The position numbers and the translations under genes were made by a program. Of a DNA stretch of 64,000 nucleotides, positions 36,221-47,670 are shown in pieces; within the stretch, counting starts at the first letter, position 1; each line of letters opens with the position of its first letter. This DNA comes from Albidovulum denitrificans (GTDB lineage: Bacteria; Pseudomonadota; Alphaproteobacteria; Rhodobacterales; Rhodobacteraceae), in contig NZ_PVEP01000004.1 in NCBI RefSeq assembly GCF_002973535.1, forward strand, positions 131,501 through 195,500, written 5' to 3'. Under the pieces are notes generated by a model. The model saw nothing but the letters and a program-made list of their open reading frames with translations, was not told the origin of the DNA and made no database searches.

Positions 36221-37786
36221 ATGGAGCAGACCAGGACACGATCGCCCCGGCGCAGCCGCGGCGCAACGCAACGCGAAACCCTCACCGCCAGCGCATTCCG
36301 GCAAGAGGCCGCGGCTCGCCCGCGCGCGGGGTTCGGATTTCTCGATCCCGGCGATCTCGACAACCTCAAGGCGCGCGTGTTCGAGATATTGGCGGATTAT
36401 GGCGTCGTGGTGCTGCACCCCGCCGCCCGCCGCGCCTTCCTGAAGGCGGGCGCGCAAGAGGGGCGGGATGCCGACCGGCTGCGCCTGCCGCGCGAGATGA
36501 TCGCCGAGGCGCTGGCGGCGACGCCGAAAAGGGTGCGTCTTGCGGGCAAGCGGCGCGATCTGGATCTTGACCTGCCGCGCACGGATGGCGGGTTCATCAT
36601 GCGGACCGGGACGGGGGCGCATGGCTATGTGAACCCGCGCGATGCCAGCTATCGCAACATGGACCTTGCCGCCGTGACCGAGATCGCGGCGGTGGCCAAT
36701 AGGCTGGATCAGGTCGGGTTCATCGCCCACCCCTTCGTGCATGGCGTGCCGGAAAAGACCGCCGACATCCATAGCTTCGGCCGCCTGATCACGCGGACTG
36801 ACAAGCATATCTGGATGCAGCCCTATCAGCATGAGAATGTCGATTATCTGATGAAGATCGCCGCCATCGCGGCGGGCGGTGAGGCGGAGCTGCGCGCCAA
36901 TCCGATCACCAGCGCCATCACCTGCTCCTTCACCCCGCTTGAGTTCAAGTACATGGACACGCAGGTGATCATCGCGGCCGGGCAGTATGGTGTGCCGCTT
37001 CATGCCTGCTCGCTGCCCTCATCGGGGGGAACCGCGCCCCTGTCGGTGCCGTCGATGGCGATCATGGCGGCGGCAGAGATCGTGGGCATGACGGTGATGG
37101 CGCATGTGCTGTCGCCCGGCATTCCGGTGATCGCGACACCGCTGATGTTCACGCTCGACATGCGGACCGGATCGGCGTTGCAAAGCTGCGTCGAAAGCCT
37201 TCAGGCGGCCAATATGGCGGTGCAGGTGATGAAGCAGGGCTTCGGGATGCTGACGCACACCTATGGGTCGGGGTCGGACACGCCGGATGCGGATCATCAG
37301 TCGATGGCCGAACGCGCCTTCCTGACCCAGACGGTCGCGCTGGCCGGGGCCGACATTCTGGGCGGGGTCGGGCAGTTGGAATGCGCGACGGTGTTCAGCC
37401 CGGTTCAGGCGGTTCTGGACAATGAGATGGGGGCGATGATGCGCCGCTTCATCCGCAAGCCCGCGCTGGAGGCCGGGGACCTGAACTGGGAGGAGATGAT
37501 GCGCATCCGCACCGGCGGGCATTTCCTGGACAGCGCGCATACGATCCGCACCTGCCGCGATCAGCTGTCGCCGGGCGTGTTCCTGCGGCAGGGGCGCGAC
37601 GATTATGAGAAATCGGGCCGCCGCACCGCCTTTGACGCGGCGCGGGAGGCAGCCTTGTCCGCGATTGCCACGGCGCCCGAAGATGGTGTCCTTTCGCCCG
37701 AGCAGGAAAGGGAGATCGCCGCCCTTGCCGCCCATGCGGATGAACATATCGTGGCGGCCTATGCGGGTGCGGTCGAGGTGATCTGA
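36221..37786 (+). CDS. Trimethylamine methyltransferase family (MttB-like, non-pyrrolysine) protein
   Basis: A 521-residue MttB superfamily member. Segments such as TRTDKHIWMQPYQHENVDYL, ITCSFTPLEFKYMDTQVII and the C-terminal GGHFLDSAHTIRTCR match the TIM-barrel family. No in-frame amber codon is present, so it is the pyrrolysine-free type, whose studied members demethylate quaternary amines such as glycine betaine or carnitine to a corrinoid protein. No corrinoid protein or reactivase gene is nearby, so the partner must be elsewhere. ATG 36221 follows ggaggaag. Confidence 0.85.
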   Translation: MEQTRTRSPRRSRGATQRETLTASAFRQEAAARPRAGFGFLDPGDLDNLKARVFEILADYGVVVLHPAARRAFLKAGAQEGRDADRLRLPREMIAEALAATPKRVRLAGKRRDLDLDLPRTDGGFIMRTGTGAHGYVNPRDASYRNMDLAAVTEIAAVANRLDQVGFIAHPFVHGVPEKTADIHSFGRLITRTDKHIWMQPYQHENVDYLMKIAAIAAGGEAELRANPITSAITCSFTPLEFKYMDTQVIIAAGQYGVPLHACSLPSSGGTAPLSVPSMAIMAAAEIVGMTVMAHVLSPGIPVIATPLMFTLDMRTGSALQSCVESLQAANMAVQVMKQGFGMLTHTYGSGSDTPDADHQSMAERAFLTQTVALAGADILGGVGQLECATVFSPVQAVLDNEMGAMMRRFIRKPALEAGDLNWEEMMRIRTGGHFLDSAHTIRTCRDQLSPGVFLRQGRDDYEKSGRRTAFDAAREAALSAIATAPEDGVLSPEQEREIAALAAHADEHIVAAYAGAVEVI

Positions 37787-37803
37787 CCGCGCCCGCGCCG
37801 GGA

Positions 37804-38643
37804 TCAGTGTACCATCAGGACCGGCAGGTCGGTGCCTTCAAGCATGTTGCGCGTGGTGCCGCCCAGGATCGCCTCGCGGAAGCGGGAATGGCCGTAGGCG
37901 CCCATGACGATCAGGTCGGCGTTGATGTCATGCGCGTGACGCGACAGGACCTCCGACGCCTTGGGCAGGGTCTTGGCCAGGACGGACACCTCTGCCTGAA
38001 CCCCGTGGCGGGCCAGAAGCTGCGACAGCATCCCGCCGGGGTCGGAGCGTTCCGGGCCATGCGCGGGCGGGTCGATGATCGTGATGTTGACCGAGGTCGC
38101 CGCCTTCAGGATCGGCAGCGCGGCGCGCGCGGCGCGCAGGGATTCGTTGCTCTGGTTCCAGGCCAGCACGACGCGCTTGCCAAAGGCCGCGTCCTTGGCC
38201 GCGCTGGGCAGGACCAGCACCGGCGCGCCGCCTTCGAACAGCGCCGCCTCAAGGATCGCCTCATCGGCATAGCCGCGCCCGTCGCCATAGGGCTTGCGCA
38301 GAAGCACGAGATCGGAGAACCGCGCCAGCATCGCGACGGGTCCCGAAAGCGCGCCGACCTGGGCGATGGCGGTATCGACGGACCAGCGGATGTCCTCGGC
38401 GTTCAGACGTTCCCGCACGGCGGCTTCGGCGCGCGTGACATCTTCCTTGGCCTGATTATACGCCTCCTGCGTCAGGACCGCGGTGGCGCCGGCATAGTAG
38501 TACCCGGTCTGGGTCTGATCGACGCCGATGCACAGCACGTCGAGATGGGCGTCCTCACGGCGGGCCAGATCGACCGCCAGGTCGAGTTGATGCGCGGTCT
38601 GTTCGGGATTCGTCGTGATCGTCAGAATCGACTTGAAAGCCAT
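37804..38643 (-). CDS. Tandem universal stress protein
   Basis: A 279-residue protein with two Usp domains. The C-terminal half ends in the nucleotide-binding pattern DLIVMGAYGHSRFREAILGG-T, the ATP-type G-2x-G-9x-G signature; the N-terminal half is less conserved. ATG 38643 follows aaggagtt. It is divergent from ccoN and shares a 200-bp region with two FNR-type boxes, so it is probably induced at low oxygen together with the cbb3 oxidase. Confidence 0.88.
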   Translation of the reverse strand: MAFKSILTITTNPEQTAHQLDLAVDLARREDAHLDVLCIGVDQTQTGYYYAGATAVLTQEAYNQAKEDVTRAEAAVRERLNAEDIRWSVDTAIAQVGALSGPVAMLARFSDLVLLRKPYGDGRGYADEAILEAALFEGGAPVLVLPSAAKDAAFGKRVVLAWNQSNESLRAARAALPILKAATSVNITIIDPPAHGPERSDPGGMLSQLLARHGVQAEVSVLAKTLPKASEVLSRHAHDINADLIVMGAYGHSRFREAILGGTTRNMLEGTDLPVLMVH

Positions 38644-38704
38644 GGCATAACTCCTTTTCCGCCGAAGCCAAGGTTCAGTGTCGCCGGGCGTGGACGGGAC
38701 CGCC

Positions 38705-38718
38705 TTGATACGGATCAA
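38705..38718. promoter_or_regulatory. FNR/Anr-type box TTGAT-N4-ATCAA (perfect)
   Basis: TTGATACGGATCAA is a perfect dyad matching the FNR/FnrL consensus. It lies 62 bases from the usp start and 128 from ccoN, so it may serve the stress-protein promoter. Confidence 0.9.
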
Positions 38719-38736
38719 CCACCCTGACAGTATCAT

Positions 38737-38750
38737 TTGACGCAGATCAA
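38737..38750. promoter_or_regulatory. FNR/Anr-type box TTGAC-N4-ATCAA
   Basis: TTGACGCAGATCAA differs from consensus at one base and sits 96 bases upstream of ccoN, a suitable activating position for low-oxygen induction of the oxidase. Confidence 0.85.
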
Positions 38751-38845
38751 GGCACCCTTTTGCACCCACGTCCACAAGCGGGTACGTCGGGGAAGGCTCG
38801 GGGTGTTGGATTCGAGCCTCCAGGAAAGACAAGGGACGCAGAAAA

Positions 38846-40459
<1,614 letters not shown>

Positions 40460-40471
40460 GGAGCTTGGATC

Positions 40472-41197
40472 ATGGGTATTCTTGATAAACACAAGTTCCT
40501 TGAGACCAACGCGACCGCGCTTCTCATCGGGGCCTTCGCGGTGGTGACCATCGGCGGCATCGTCGAGATCGCACCCCTCTTCTACCTTGAGAACACGATC
40601 GAGGATGTCGAGGGGATGCGGCCCTACACGCCGCTGGAGCTGACCGGGCGGGACGTCTACATCCGCGAGGGTTGCTATCTCTGCCACTCGCAGATGATCC
40701 GGCCGATGCGGGACGAGGTGGAGCGTTATGGCCACTACAGCCTCGCGGCGGAGTCGCAGTATGACCACCCGTTCCAGTGGGGTTCCAAGCGGACGGGGCC
40801 TGACCTCGCCCGCGTCGGCGGCCGCTATTCGGACGAATGGCATGTCGATCACCTGACCGACCCGCAATCGGTGGTGCCGGAATCGGTGATGCCGAAATAC
40901 GGCTTCCTCGCCAACCGGCTGATCGAGCCGACCTATATCGAGGATCGTCTGAAGACCGACGCGCTGGTGGGTGTTCCCTACACCTCGGAGATGATCGAAC
41001 AGGCCAAGGCCGACTTCGCCGCGCAGGCGGACCCGGATGCGGATGTCGATGGTCTTCAGGAACGCTATCCGAACGCCAAGGTCGCCAATTTCGACGGTCA
41101 GGCGGGCGTTTCGGAAATGGACGCGCTGGTCGCCTATCTTCAGGTCCTCGGCACGATGGTCGATTTCTCGACCTTCCAGCCCGTGGCAAGCCGATAG
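40472..41197 (+). CDS. ccoO: cbb3-type oxidase monohaem cytochrome subunit II
   Basis: A 241-residue membrane-anchored cytochrome with an N-terminal helix (about 14-37) and one haem site CYLCH (Cys68, Cys71, His72), followed by the conserved [18 protein letters not shown]. Twelve bases after ccoN, with aaggagctt as ribosome-binding site. Confidence 0.97.
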   Translation: MGILDKHKFLETNATALLIGAFAVVTIGGIVEIAPLFYLENTIEDVEGMRPYTPLELTGRDVYIREGCYLCHSQMIRPMRDEVERYGHYSLAAESQYDHPFQWGSKRTGPDLARVGGRYSDEWHVDHLTDPQSVVPESVMPKYGFLANRLIEPTYIEDRLKTDALVGVPYTSEMIEQAKADFAAQADPDADVDGLQERYPNAKVANFDGQAGVSEMDALVAYLQVLGTMVDFSTFQPVASR

Positions 41198-41208
41198 GAG
41201 CGTGAGGG

Positions 41209-41415
41209 ATGGATCTTTACTCTCTCATGCGGGAATTCGCGGACAGCTGGGCGCTTCTGGCGCTGGTGCTGCTCTTCTGCGGCATCGTGTTCTGGGCCTT
41301 CCGGCCCGGTTCGCGGCCGCTGCATGACGACGCGGCGAATGTCCCCTTTCGGAACGATAGCAGACCAGCCCGGCAAGACATGACCGACGTCCGGGCGCAG
41401 GAGGCGCTGAAATGA
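41209..41415 (+). CDS. ccoQ: cbb3-type oxidase small subunit IV
   Basis: A 68-residue protein with a single membrane helix (about 14-32). CcoQ stabilises the CcoNOP complex. It overlaps ccoP by four bases (ATGA). Confidence 0.92.
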   Translation: MDLYSLMREFADSWALLALVLLFCGIVFWAFRPGSRPLHDDAANVPFRNDSRPARQDMTDVRAQEALK

Positions 41416-42281
41416 GCAAGAAACCTGTCACAAGAAAAGTGGACCCGGATACGACCGGCCATAGCTGGGACGGCATCGAGGAGTTCAACAACCCGCTTCC
41501 GCGCTGGTGGCTCTGGACCTTCTATGTGACGATCGTGTGGGCCATCGGCTATATGATCGCCTATCCGGCCTGGCCGCTGATCAGCGGTGCAACGCCCGGT
41601 ATGCTGGGCGCCAGCACCCGCGCCGACGTCGCCGCCGAGATCACGCGCTACGAAGAGGCGAACGCCCCGATCGAAGCCAAGCTGGTCGCGACCGACCTCA
41701 ACGCCATCGCTTCGGACCCGGAACTGGTGAACTACACCATGAACGCGGGCGGCGCGGTGTTCCGTACCTGGTGCGCGCAGTGCCACGGTTCGGGTGCGGC
41801 GGGGAACGTGGGCTATCCCAACCTGCTCGACAACGACTGGCTCTGGGGCGGTACGATCGACGACATCCACACCACGATCAGCCACGGTATCCGCAACACG
41901 ACCGACGCGGACGCGCGGTATTCGGAAATGCCGAAATTCGGTGCGGATGAACTGCTTGAACCGGCGCAGATCGACCAGGTGGTGCAATATGTGCTGCAAA
42001 TCTCCGGTCAGGACCATGATGCAGCGCTGGCGACCGAAGGGGCGACCGTCTTCGCCGACAACTGCGCATCCTGCCACGCCGAGGATGGCACGGGCGACCG
42101 CATGCAGGGCGCGCCGAACCTGACCGACGCGATCTGGCTCTATGGCGGCAATCAGGCCGCACTTACGGAAACCGTCACCAATGCCCGCTTCGGTGTCATG
42201 CCATCCTGGCAGGACCGGTTGAGCGAGGCCGACATCCGCGCCGTGGCCGCCTGGGTCCACAGCCGCGGTGGCGGCGAGTGA
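41412..42281 (+). CDS. ccoP: cbb3-type oxidase dihaem cytochrome subunit III
   Basis: A 289-residue cytochrome with one membrane helix (about 34-58) and two haem sites, CAQCH (121-125) and CASCH (218-222), with later Met ligands ([13 protein letters not shown]). It receives electrons from soluble cytochrome and passes them to CcoO. Last gene of the operon; a strong terminator follows. Confidence 0.96.
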   Translation: MSKKPVTRKVDPDTTGHSWDGIEEFNNPLPRWWLWTFYVTIVWAIGYMIAYPAWPLISGATPGMLGASTRADVAAEITRYEEANAPIEAKLVATDLNAIASDPELVNYTMNAGGAVFRTWCAQCHGSGAAGNVGYPNLLDNDWLWGGTIDDIHTTISHGIRNTTDADARYSEMPKFGADELLEPAQIDQVVQYVLQISGQDHDAALATEGATVFADNCASCHAEDGTGDRMQGAPNLTDAIWLYGGNQAALTETVTNARFGVMPSWQDRLSEADIRAVAAWVHSRGGGE

Positions 42282-42292
42282 TTTGAAGAATT

Positions 42293-42376
42293 CGGAGGGG
42301 CCTCGGCCCCTCCGGGTAGTGGCATCGGCACCCCGTCCTGTTCGCGCGTTTCCTGGGGGAGCCGATGCCATTTTTA
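42293..42376 (+). terminator. Double hairpin terminator of ccoNOQP
   Basis: A first 10-bp stem (42293-42302 with 42305-42314) is followed by a 15-bp stem with one mismatch (42320-42334 with 42356-42370) that runs into TTTTT at 42371-42375, a convincing intrinsic terminator. Confidence 0.88.
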
Positions 42377-42395
42377 TGTCAGGACCGCGCGATTG

Positions 42396-43082
42396 TCAGC
42401 CCATTGCGGCACGCCCGCCCCTTTCGCGTATCCGACGTTCGTCCGCCCGCCTGATCCAGACCGCCAGCGCGACCCAGGACAGGATGTAGAGAAAGCCGAT
42501 CGTCAGCACCGCCTCACCCGGCATCAGGGGGCCGATATCGGCGCGCCGGATGAAGGTCTCCAGATCGGGAACCGGCGTCGGATGCACGGTCAGCTTGCCG
42601 ACATAGGCGACTGTCTGGATCAGCAGGATCCACAGATAGTTGTTGCGCACCCGCCGCGCGACCGCCGCGAGGTATCCGACATGGTAGGACGGCCGGTCAT
42701 AATCGGCGGCCAGCGCCTTTTGCCAGTTTTCCTCGGTGTGAAGATCGCCGCCATCCTTCAGCATCGGCACGAAGAAATGCCGTTCCATCCAGCGCGATCG
42801 CGCCCGCCAGACGCTGAAATAGCGATAGCGCCGCGCCTCAAGCGCGAGGAACAGCAGGATGAGAATCCCGACGAGGAGCAGCGGCAGGGGCGACGCCTCG
42901 GGCGAGGAATAGGTGATCGACAACGCCACCCCCAGTGTCACCACCGCCCAGTTGGTCGTGGTGTCGAGACGGGTCCGCCAGATGGTCGAACGATAGACCT
43001 CGCCCCGGTACAGATGCGCGAGCGCGCCGATCTCGGCGGCCGAGAATTCACTCGGGTCCTCGGCAATGCGTTTTTCCGGCAT
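42396..43082 (-). CDS. DUF2270 membrane protein
   Basis: A 228-residue predicted inner-membrane protein of DUF2270. It has a soluble N terminus (FSAAEIGALAHLYRGEVYRS), two adjacent helices at about 45-80, a basic loop (LEARRYRYFSVWRARSRWME), and two helices near the C terminus. The frame is open further, but ATG 43082 gives the family form. It lies between the two cco blocks on the opposite strand. The function is unknown; it may simply be carried along with the oxidase locus. Confidence 0.75.
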   Translation of the reverse strand: MPEKRIAEDPSEFSAAEIGALAHLYRGEVYRSTIWRTRLDTTTNWAVVTLGVALSITYSSPEASPLPLLLVGILILLFLALEARRYRYFSVWRARSRWMERHFFVPMLKDGGDLHTEENWQKALAADYDRPSYHVGYLAAVARRVRNNYLWILLIQTVAYVGKLTVHPTPVPDLETFIRRADIGPLMPGEAVLTIGFLYILSWVALAVWIRRADERRIRERGGRAAMG

Positions 43083-43399
43083 GGTTCCTCCCCCGGCGGA
43101 GCTGGCCCGCCTTCTTCCTGATGCGAACCCCCATGAGGCGCGCGTGGTCAGCATGGGGCAAGGGGATTCTGCCAAAATGGCGTGATTCCCCCTGACAGGC
43201 ATGCGACAATGGGTTGCAGCGGGGGGGACGGTTTTGCTGTTTCCACTGCCGCCGGACCGGCGTAACGAAAACTTGACTTCACGAATCCGGTTTTTGCGGA
43301 TCGGGACGATCCAGCCCGGATTTGGTTGATCTGCGTCAAGGCCCCGGCGTGGCGGTAAGCACATAAGTGGGCCGCAACAGGACGAATGGAGAATACCCG
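43083..43399 (+). promoter_or_regulatory. 317-bp divergent region with an FNR-type box before ccoG
   Basis: TTGATCTGCGTCAA at 43326-43339 matches TTGAT-N4-ATCAA with one mismatch, 61 bases before the ccoG GTG. The rest contains no gene I can support; a short open frame over 42935-43195 on the plus strand is a GC shadow. Confidence 0.8.
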
Positions 43400-44848
43400 G
43401 TGGACGCTTCCGGCAACCCGGCGCCAAATCTTTACGCGGCGCGTGAACCCGTCTTTCCCCGCCGTGTCAAAGGCGCATTCCGCAACCTGAAATGGTTCCT
43501 GATGGCGGTGACGCTGGGGATCTATTACATCACGCCGTGGCTGCGCTGGGACCGTGGGCCGGGGATGCCCGATCAGGCGGTTCTGGTCGATCTTGCCAAC
43601 CGGCGCTTCTTCTTCTTCATGATCGAGATCTGGCCGCACGAATTCTACTTCGTCGCGGGCCTGCTTATCATGGCGGGGCTTGGGCTGTTCCTTTTCACTT
43701 CGGCGCTGGGCCGGGTGTGGTGCGGCTATGCCTGCCCGCAGACGGTCTGGACCGACCTTTATATTCTCGTGGAGCGTTGGGTCGAAGGCGACCGCAATGC
43801 CCGTGTCCGCCTCTGGAACGCCAAATGGGACCTGCGCAAGGCGCGGCTTCGGCTTACCAAATGGGTACTTTGGCTTCTGATCGCGCTGGCGACCGGGGGG
43901 GCCTGGGTGTTCTATTTCACCGATGCACCGGCGTTGCTGAACAATCTCATCCACGGCACCGCCCATCCCATCGCCTATATGACCATCGGCGTGCTGACCG
44001 CGACCACCTTCTTCTTCGGTGGTTTCGCGCGTGAACAGATCTGCATCTATGCCTGCCCCTGGCCGCGGATTCAGGCCGCGATGATGGATGAGGATACGCT
44101 GGTCGTCGCCTATCGCGAATGGCGCGGTGAGCCGCGCGGAAAGCTGAAGAAGGGCGCGCACGACCCCGATCATGGCGATTGCATCGACTGCATGGCCTGC
44201 GTGAACGTCTGCCCGATGGGGATCGACATCCGCGAGGGGCAGCAGCTTGAATGCATCACCTGCGCGCTGTGCATCGATGCCTGCAACGAGATGATGGACA
44301 AGATCGGCAAGCCGCGCGGCCTGATCGACTATATGGCGCTGAAGGACGAATCGGCGGAACGCGCGGGGGCCAAACCGAAATCCGTCATCAAGCACGTCCT
44401 GCGGCCCCGGACGCTTCTTTATTTCACGCTCTGGTCCGGGATCGGTGTGGGCCTGATCGTGGCGCTGTTCCTGCGCTCGCCCATCGACCTGAACGTGACG
44501 CCTGTCCGCAACCCGGTCTATGTGCTTCTGGCCGACGGCTCGATCCGCAACACCTATGAGCTGCGGATTCGCAACAAGCAGGCCGAAGTGCGCGATTTCG
44601 CGATCACCGCGACGCTGCCGGGGCCGGACGGGGCGCCGGTCGAGCTTCCGCTGACGCTGGAAGGGGTTGAGGGCAACGTGGCCCGTGTCGCGGCGGACGA
44701 AACGCTGACGCAGCGGGTCTATGTCACCGCCCCCCCGGGCAACGACATGGCGAACGCGGGGCTGACCGACATCACGATCTGGCTTCAGGATCAGGGTGGC
44801 TCGGATCGTGCAAGCGCCGGGACCGTGTTTACCGGGAAGGATGGCTGA
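43400..44848 (+). CDS. ccoG: CcoG/RdxB cupric reductase and cbb3 assembly ferredoxin-like protein
   Basis: A 482-residue membrane protein with about five helices, a polyferredoxin centre with CIDCMACVNVCPMGIDI and CITCALCIDACNEMMDKIGK, plus membrane-proximal Cys pairs (WCGYACPQT, CIYACPWPR). CcoG reduces Cu(II) for delivery to the oxidase. The GTG at 43400 behind ggaga gives the usual short N terminus; an upstream GTG at 43367 is possible. An FNR box is upstream. Confidence 0.93.
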   Translation: MDASGNPAPNLYAAREPVFPRRVKGAFRNLKWFLMAVTLGIYYITPWLRWDRGPGMPDQAVLVDLANRRFFFFMIEIWPHEFYFVAGLLIMAGLGLFLFTSALGRVWCGYACPQTVWTDLYILVERWVEGDRNARVRLWNAKWDLRKARLRLTKWVLWLLIALATGGAWVFYFTDAPALLNNLIHGTAHPIAYMTIGVLTATTFFFGGFAREQICIYACPWPRIQAAMMDEDTLVVAYREWRGEPRGKLKKGAHDPDHGDCIDCMACVNVCPMGIDIREGQQLECITCALCIDACNEMMDKIGKPRGLIDYMALKDESAERAGAKPKSVIKHVLRPRTLLYFTLWSGIGVGLIVALFLRSPIDLNVTPVRNPVYVLLADGSIRNTYELRIRNKQAEVRDFAITATLPGPDGAPVELPLTLEGVEGNVARVAADETLTQRVYVTAPPGNDMANAGLTDITIWLQDQGGSDRASAGTVFTGKDG

Positions 44849-44849
44849 G

Positions 44850-45305
44850 ATGACGAAACCGCTGTCCGGCCGCAAGGTTCTGGCGATCACCGTTTCGGCC
44901 TTCGCCATCATCATCGGGGTGAACGTGCTGATGGCCTACAAGGCCGTCAGCACCTTCCCCGGCCTTGAGGTGCCGAATTCCTACGTCGCGTCGCAGACCT
45001 TCGACGCGGAGCGGAAGGCGCAGCAGGCGCTGGGCTGGACGTTGACCGAAAGCCATGCCGACGGGCAGTTGCGCCTTGCCTTCCGCGACCGTGACGGGCT
45101 GCCGGTTCGGGTCAAGGACCTGTCGGCGCTTGTCGGGCGCACGACCGAGGCGGCGCAGGACATCCACCCGGATTTCAGCTATGTGAACGGTGACTATGTC
45201 GCCGACGCGCCCCTGGCGCCGGGCAAGTGGATGATCCTGCTTGAGGCGTTTTCGGATGACGGCACAAGGTTCCACCAGAGGCTCGATCTTTTCGTGAAAG
45301 GCTGA
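44850..45305 (+). CDS. ccoH: CcoH/FixH assembly protein
   Basis: A 151-residue protein with one N-terminal membrane helix (about 10-30) and a periplasmic domain. The segment DAERKAQQALGWT is typical of FixH. It helps assemble the cbb3 complex. ATG 44850 is one base after the ccoG stop (an in-frame ATG at 44841 overlaps ccoG); its stop overlaps ccoI by one base. Confidence 0.9.
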   Translation: MTKPLSGRKVLAITVSAFAIIIGVNVLMAYKAVSTFPGLEVPNSYVASQTFDAERKAQQALGWTLTESHADGQLRLAFRDRDGLPVRVKDLSALVGRTTEAAQDIHPDFSYVNGDYVADAPLAPGKWMILLEAFSDDGTRFHQRLDLFVKG

Positions 45306-47488
45306 TGTCTACTTCGGCGACAAATATCTCTGCCTGCCCGGCCTGCGTTGCGGCCCCTTCGGCGGAATCCATCGCGGCGAAACGGGCGGAGCGGGACGCG
45401 GGCATCATCCTGTCGCTGCCGACCGCGCATTGCGCCGTGTGCATTTCGGACGTGGAGCGCACGCTGAACGCCATGCCCGGCGTGAAATCGGCGCGGGTCA
45501 ACCTGACGCAAAAGCGGGTCTCGGTCGCCGCCGCGCCCTCGGTCACGGCAGATACGTTGATCGAGGCGCTGAAGGGGGCCGGCTTCCCGGCGCATGAGCT
45601 TGACCCCGGCCTTCTGTCGACCACCGCCACCGACCGCGCCGGGCGCGAGTTGCTGATGCGGCTGGGCGTTGCCGCCTTCGCGATGATGAACGTCATGATC
45701 CTGTCCTTCGCCGTCTGGTCGGGGGCCGAGGATGCGACGCGCGATCTGTTCCACTGGATTTCCGCCGCGATTACGCTGCCGACGCTGGTCTTTGCCGGGC
45801 AGCCCTTTTTCCGCTCCGCCTGGGCCTCGCTGAAAGCGCGGCGGCTGGGCATGGATGTGCCGATCTCGCTGGCGCTGATCCTGGCCGCCTCCATCTCTCT
45901 ATACGAGACGATGATGGGCGGGGAGCATGCCTATTTCGATGCCGCCGTGTCGCTGTGTTTCTTCCTGCTGGCGGGGCGCTATCTCGACTATCGCAGCCGC
46001 GCCGCCGCGCGTTCGGCGGCCGAGGAGCTGGCCGCGCTTGAAGTTCCCCGCGCGACGCGGATCGGGGAAAACGGGGAAGAGATCGTCCCCGTCGCCGATC
46101 TGGCGGCCGGGGAACTGGTTCTGGTCCGCCCCGGCGCGCGGATGCCGGTCGATGGCGTGGTGACGGACGGCACGTCCGAGATAGACCGTTCCCTTTTGAC
46201 CGGCGAAACGGTGCCGCTTTACGCAGGCGCCGGGACCGTCGTCAGCGCGGGGGAGGTCAACCTGACCGGCCCGCTGACGCTGCGGGTCACGGCGGCCGGG
46301 CGGGACAGTTCACTGCATCGGATGGCCGATCTGGTCGCCGTCGCGGAAAGCGCCAAGACCCGCTACACCTCGCTTGCCGACCGGATGGCGCGGCTTTATT
46401 CGCCGTCGGTCCATATCCTTGCGCTGGGCGCGTTCCTGTCCTGGCTTTTGCTGACGCATGACCTCAGGCTTGCCATCAACATCGCGGCGGCGGTCCTCAT
46501 CATCACCTGCCCCTGCGCGCTGGCGCTGGCGGTTCCGGCGGTGGTGACCTCGGCCTCCGGGCGGCTGTTCCGCAAGGGGCTGCTGATCAAGGACGGCACC
46601 GCGCTGGAACGTCTGGCCGAGGTCGATACCGTCGTGTTCGACAAGACCGGGACACTGACTCTTGGCGCGCCGACGCCGCTGGCGCTGGATAGGCAGGACC
46701 CGCGCGACCTGTCGCTTGTCGCGGCGCTTGCGGGCGTTTCGGGCCATCCGTTGTCGCGCGCGCTGGATGCCGCGTTGTCGGGGATGGCGGTCGCGCCCGC
46801 GACGGTCACGGAGGCGCACGAGGTTCCGGGCTACGGGGTCGAGGCGCGCTGGCAGGGTCAGGCGGTCCGGCTTGGCCGCGCCGAATGGGTCGGCGGCGGC
46901 GAAAGCGAGGAAACCGCGACATGGCTTCGCATCGGCGATGCGGCGCCGGTGGCGTTCCGCTTTACCGACAGCGCCCGTCCCGGCGCGGAAGAGGCGATCG
47001 CTGCGCTCAAAGCCGCGGGCAAGCGGCTGATCCTGTTGTCGGGCGACAGCGAGGCGCCGGTGGCGCGGCTGGCCGCGACCCTTGGGCTGAACGAATGGCA
47101 GTCCCACGCGCTGCCCGAGGACAAGGCGGCGCTGATCGGGGCGCTTCAGGGTGAGGGTCACAAGGTGCTGATGGTCGGCGACGGTCTGAACGACACCGCC
47201 GCCCTTGCCTCGGCCCATGTCTCCATCTCGCCCGCCTCGGCGCTGGACGCGGCGCGGGTGGCCTCGGACATCGTGCTTCTGGGGCAGGACATGTCGCCGC
47301 TGCCCGACGCGCTCAGCGTGGCGGTCAAGGCCCGCCGCCGGATCAAGCAGAACTTCGCGCTGTCGCTGGCCTATAACATGATCGCGGTGCCGGTCGCGCT
47401 TCTGGGCTTCGCGACGCCGCTGATCGCGGCCTTGGCGATGTCGTCTTCCTCGATTACCGTCTCGCTCAACGCGCTTCGTCTGCGTTAA
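45305..47488 (+). CDS. ccoI: Copper-transporting P-type ATPase for cbb3 assembly
   Basis: A 727-residue P1B-type ATPase. It has an N-terminal metal-binding domain with AHCAVC (Cys43, Cys46) and an extra CPAC at 11-14, the membrane CPC motif (402-404), the phosphorylation site DKTGTLT (Asp446), the nucleotide-site SGHPLS and hinge GDGLNDTAAL. It loads copper into the oxidase. The start ATG overlaps the ccoH stop (TGATG). Confidence 0.96.
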   Translation: MSTSATNISACPACVAAPSAESIAAKRAERDAGIILSLPTAHCAVCISDVERTLNAMPGVKSARVNLTQKRVSVAAAPSVTADTLIEALKGAGFPAHELDPGLLSTTATDRAGRELLMRLGVAAFAMMNVMILSFAVWSGAEDATRDLFHWISAAITLPTLVFAGQPFFRSAWASLKARRLGMDVPISLALILAASISLYETMMGGEHAYFDAAVSLCFFLLAGRYLDYRSRAAARSAAEELAALEVPRATRIGENGEEIVPVADLAAGELVLVRPGARMPVDGVVTDGTSEIDRSLLTGETVPLYAGAGTVVSAGEVNLTGPLTLRVTAAGRDSSLHRMADLVAVAESAKTRYTSLADRMARLYSPSVHILALGAFLSWLLLTHDLRLAINIAAAVLIITCPCALALAVPAVVTSASGRLFRKGLLIKDGTALERLAEVDTVVFDKTGTLTLGAPTPLALDRQDPRDLSLVAALAGVSGHPLSRALDAALSGMAVAPATVTEAHEVPGYGVEARWQGQAVRLGRAEWVGGGESEETATWLRIGDAAPVAFRFTDSARPGAEEAIAALKAAGKRLILLSGDSEAPVARLAATLGLNEWQSHALPEDKAALIGALQGEGHKVLMVGDGLNDTAALASAHVSISPASALDAARVASDIVLLGQDMSPLPDALSVAVKARRRIKQNFALSLAYNMIAVPVALLGFATPLIAALAMSSSSITVSLNALRLR

Positions 47489-47499
47489 GGGCCGGTGCC

Positions 47500-47658
47500 A
47501 TGGAAACGCTCGTCTATCTGATCCCGATTTCGTTGTTTCTGGGGGGCGTCGGCCTTGTCGCCTTCATCTGGGCGCTTCGAAGCAACCAGTTCGACGATCC
47601 CGACGGCGACGGTCACCGCGTGCTGCGCGATGACTGGGACGATCATCCGAAACCGTAA
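47500..47658 (+). CDS. ccoS: cbb3-type oxidase assembly protein CcoS
   Basis: A 52-residue protein, METLVYLIPISLFLGGVGLV and so on, with one membrane helix, the pattern WALRSNQFDDPDGDGHRVL and an acidic tail. It is 11 bases after ccoI. CcoS is required for haem and copper insertion in the cbb3 oxidase. Confidence 0.94.
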   Translation: METLVYLIPISLFLGGVGLVAFIWALRSNQFDDPDGDGHRVLRDDWDDHPKP

Positions 47659-47670
47659 AGCGCCGGCCCT

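Noticed and set aside
43148-44914. 588-codon minus-strand frame opposite ccoG
   Set aside because: Antisense shadow; ccoG motifs are unambiguous.
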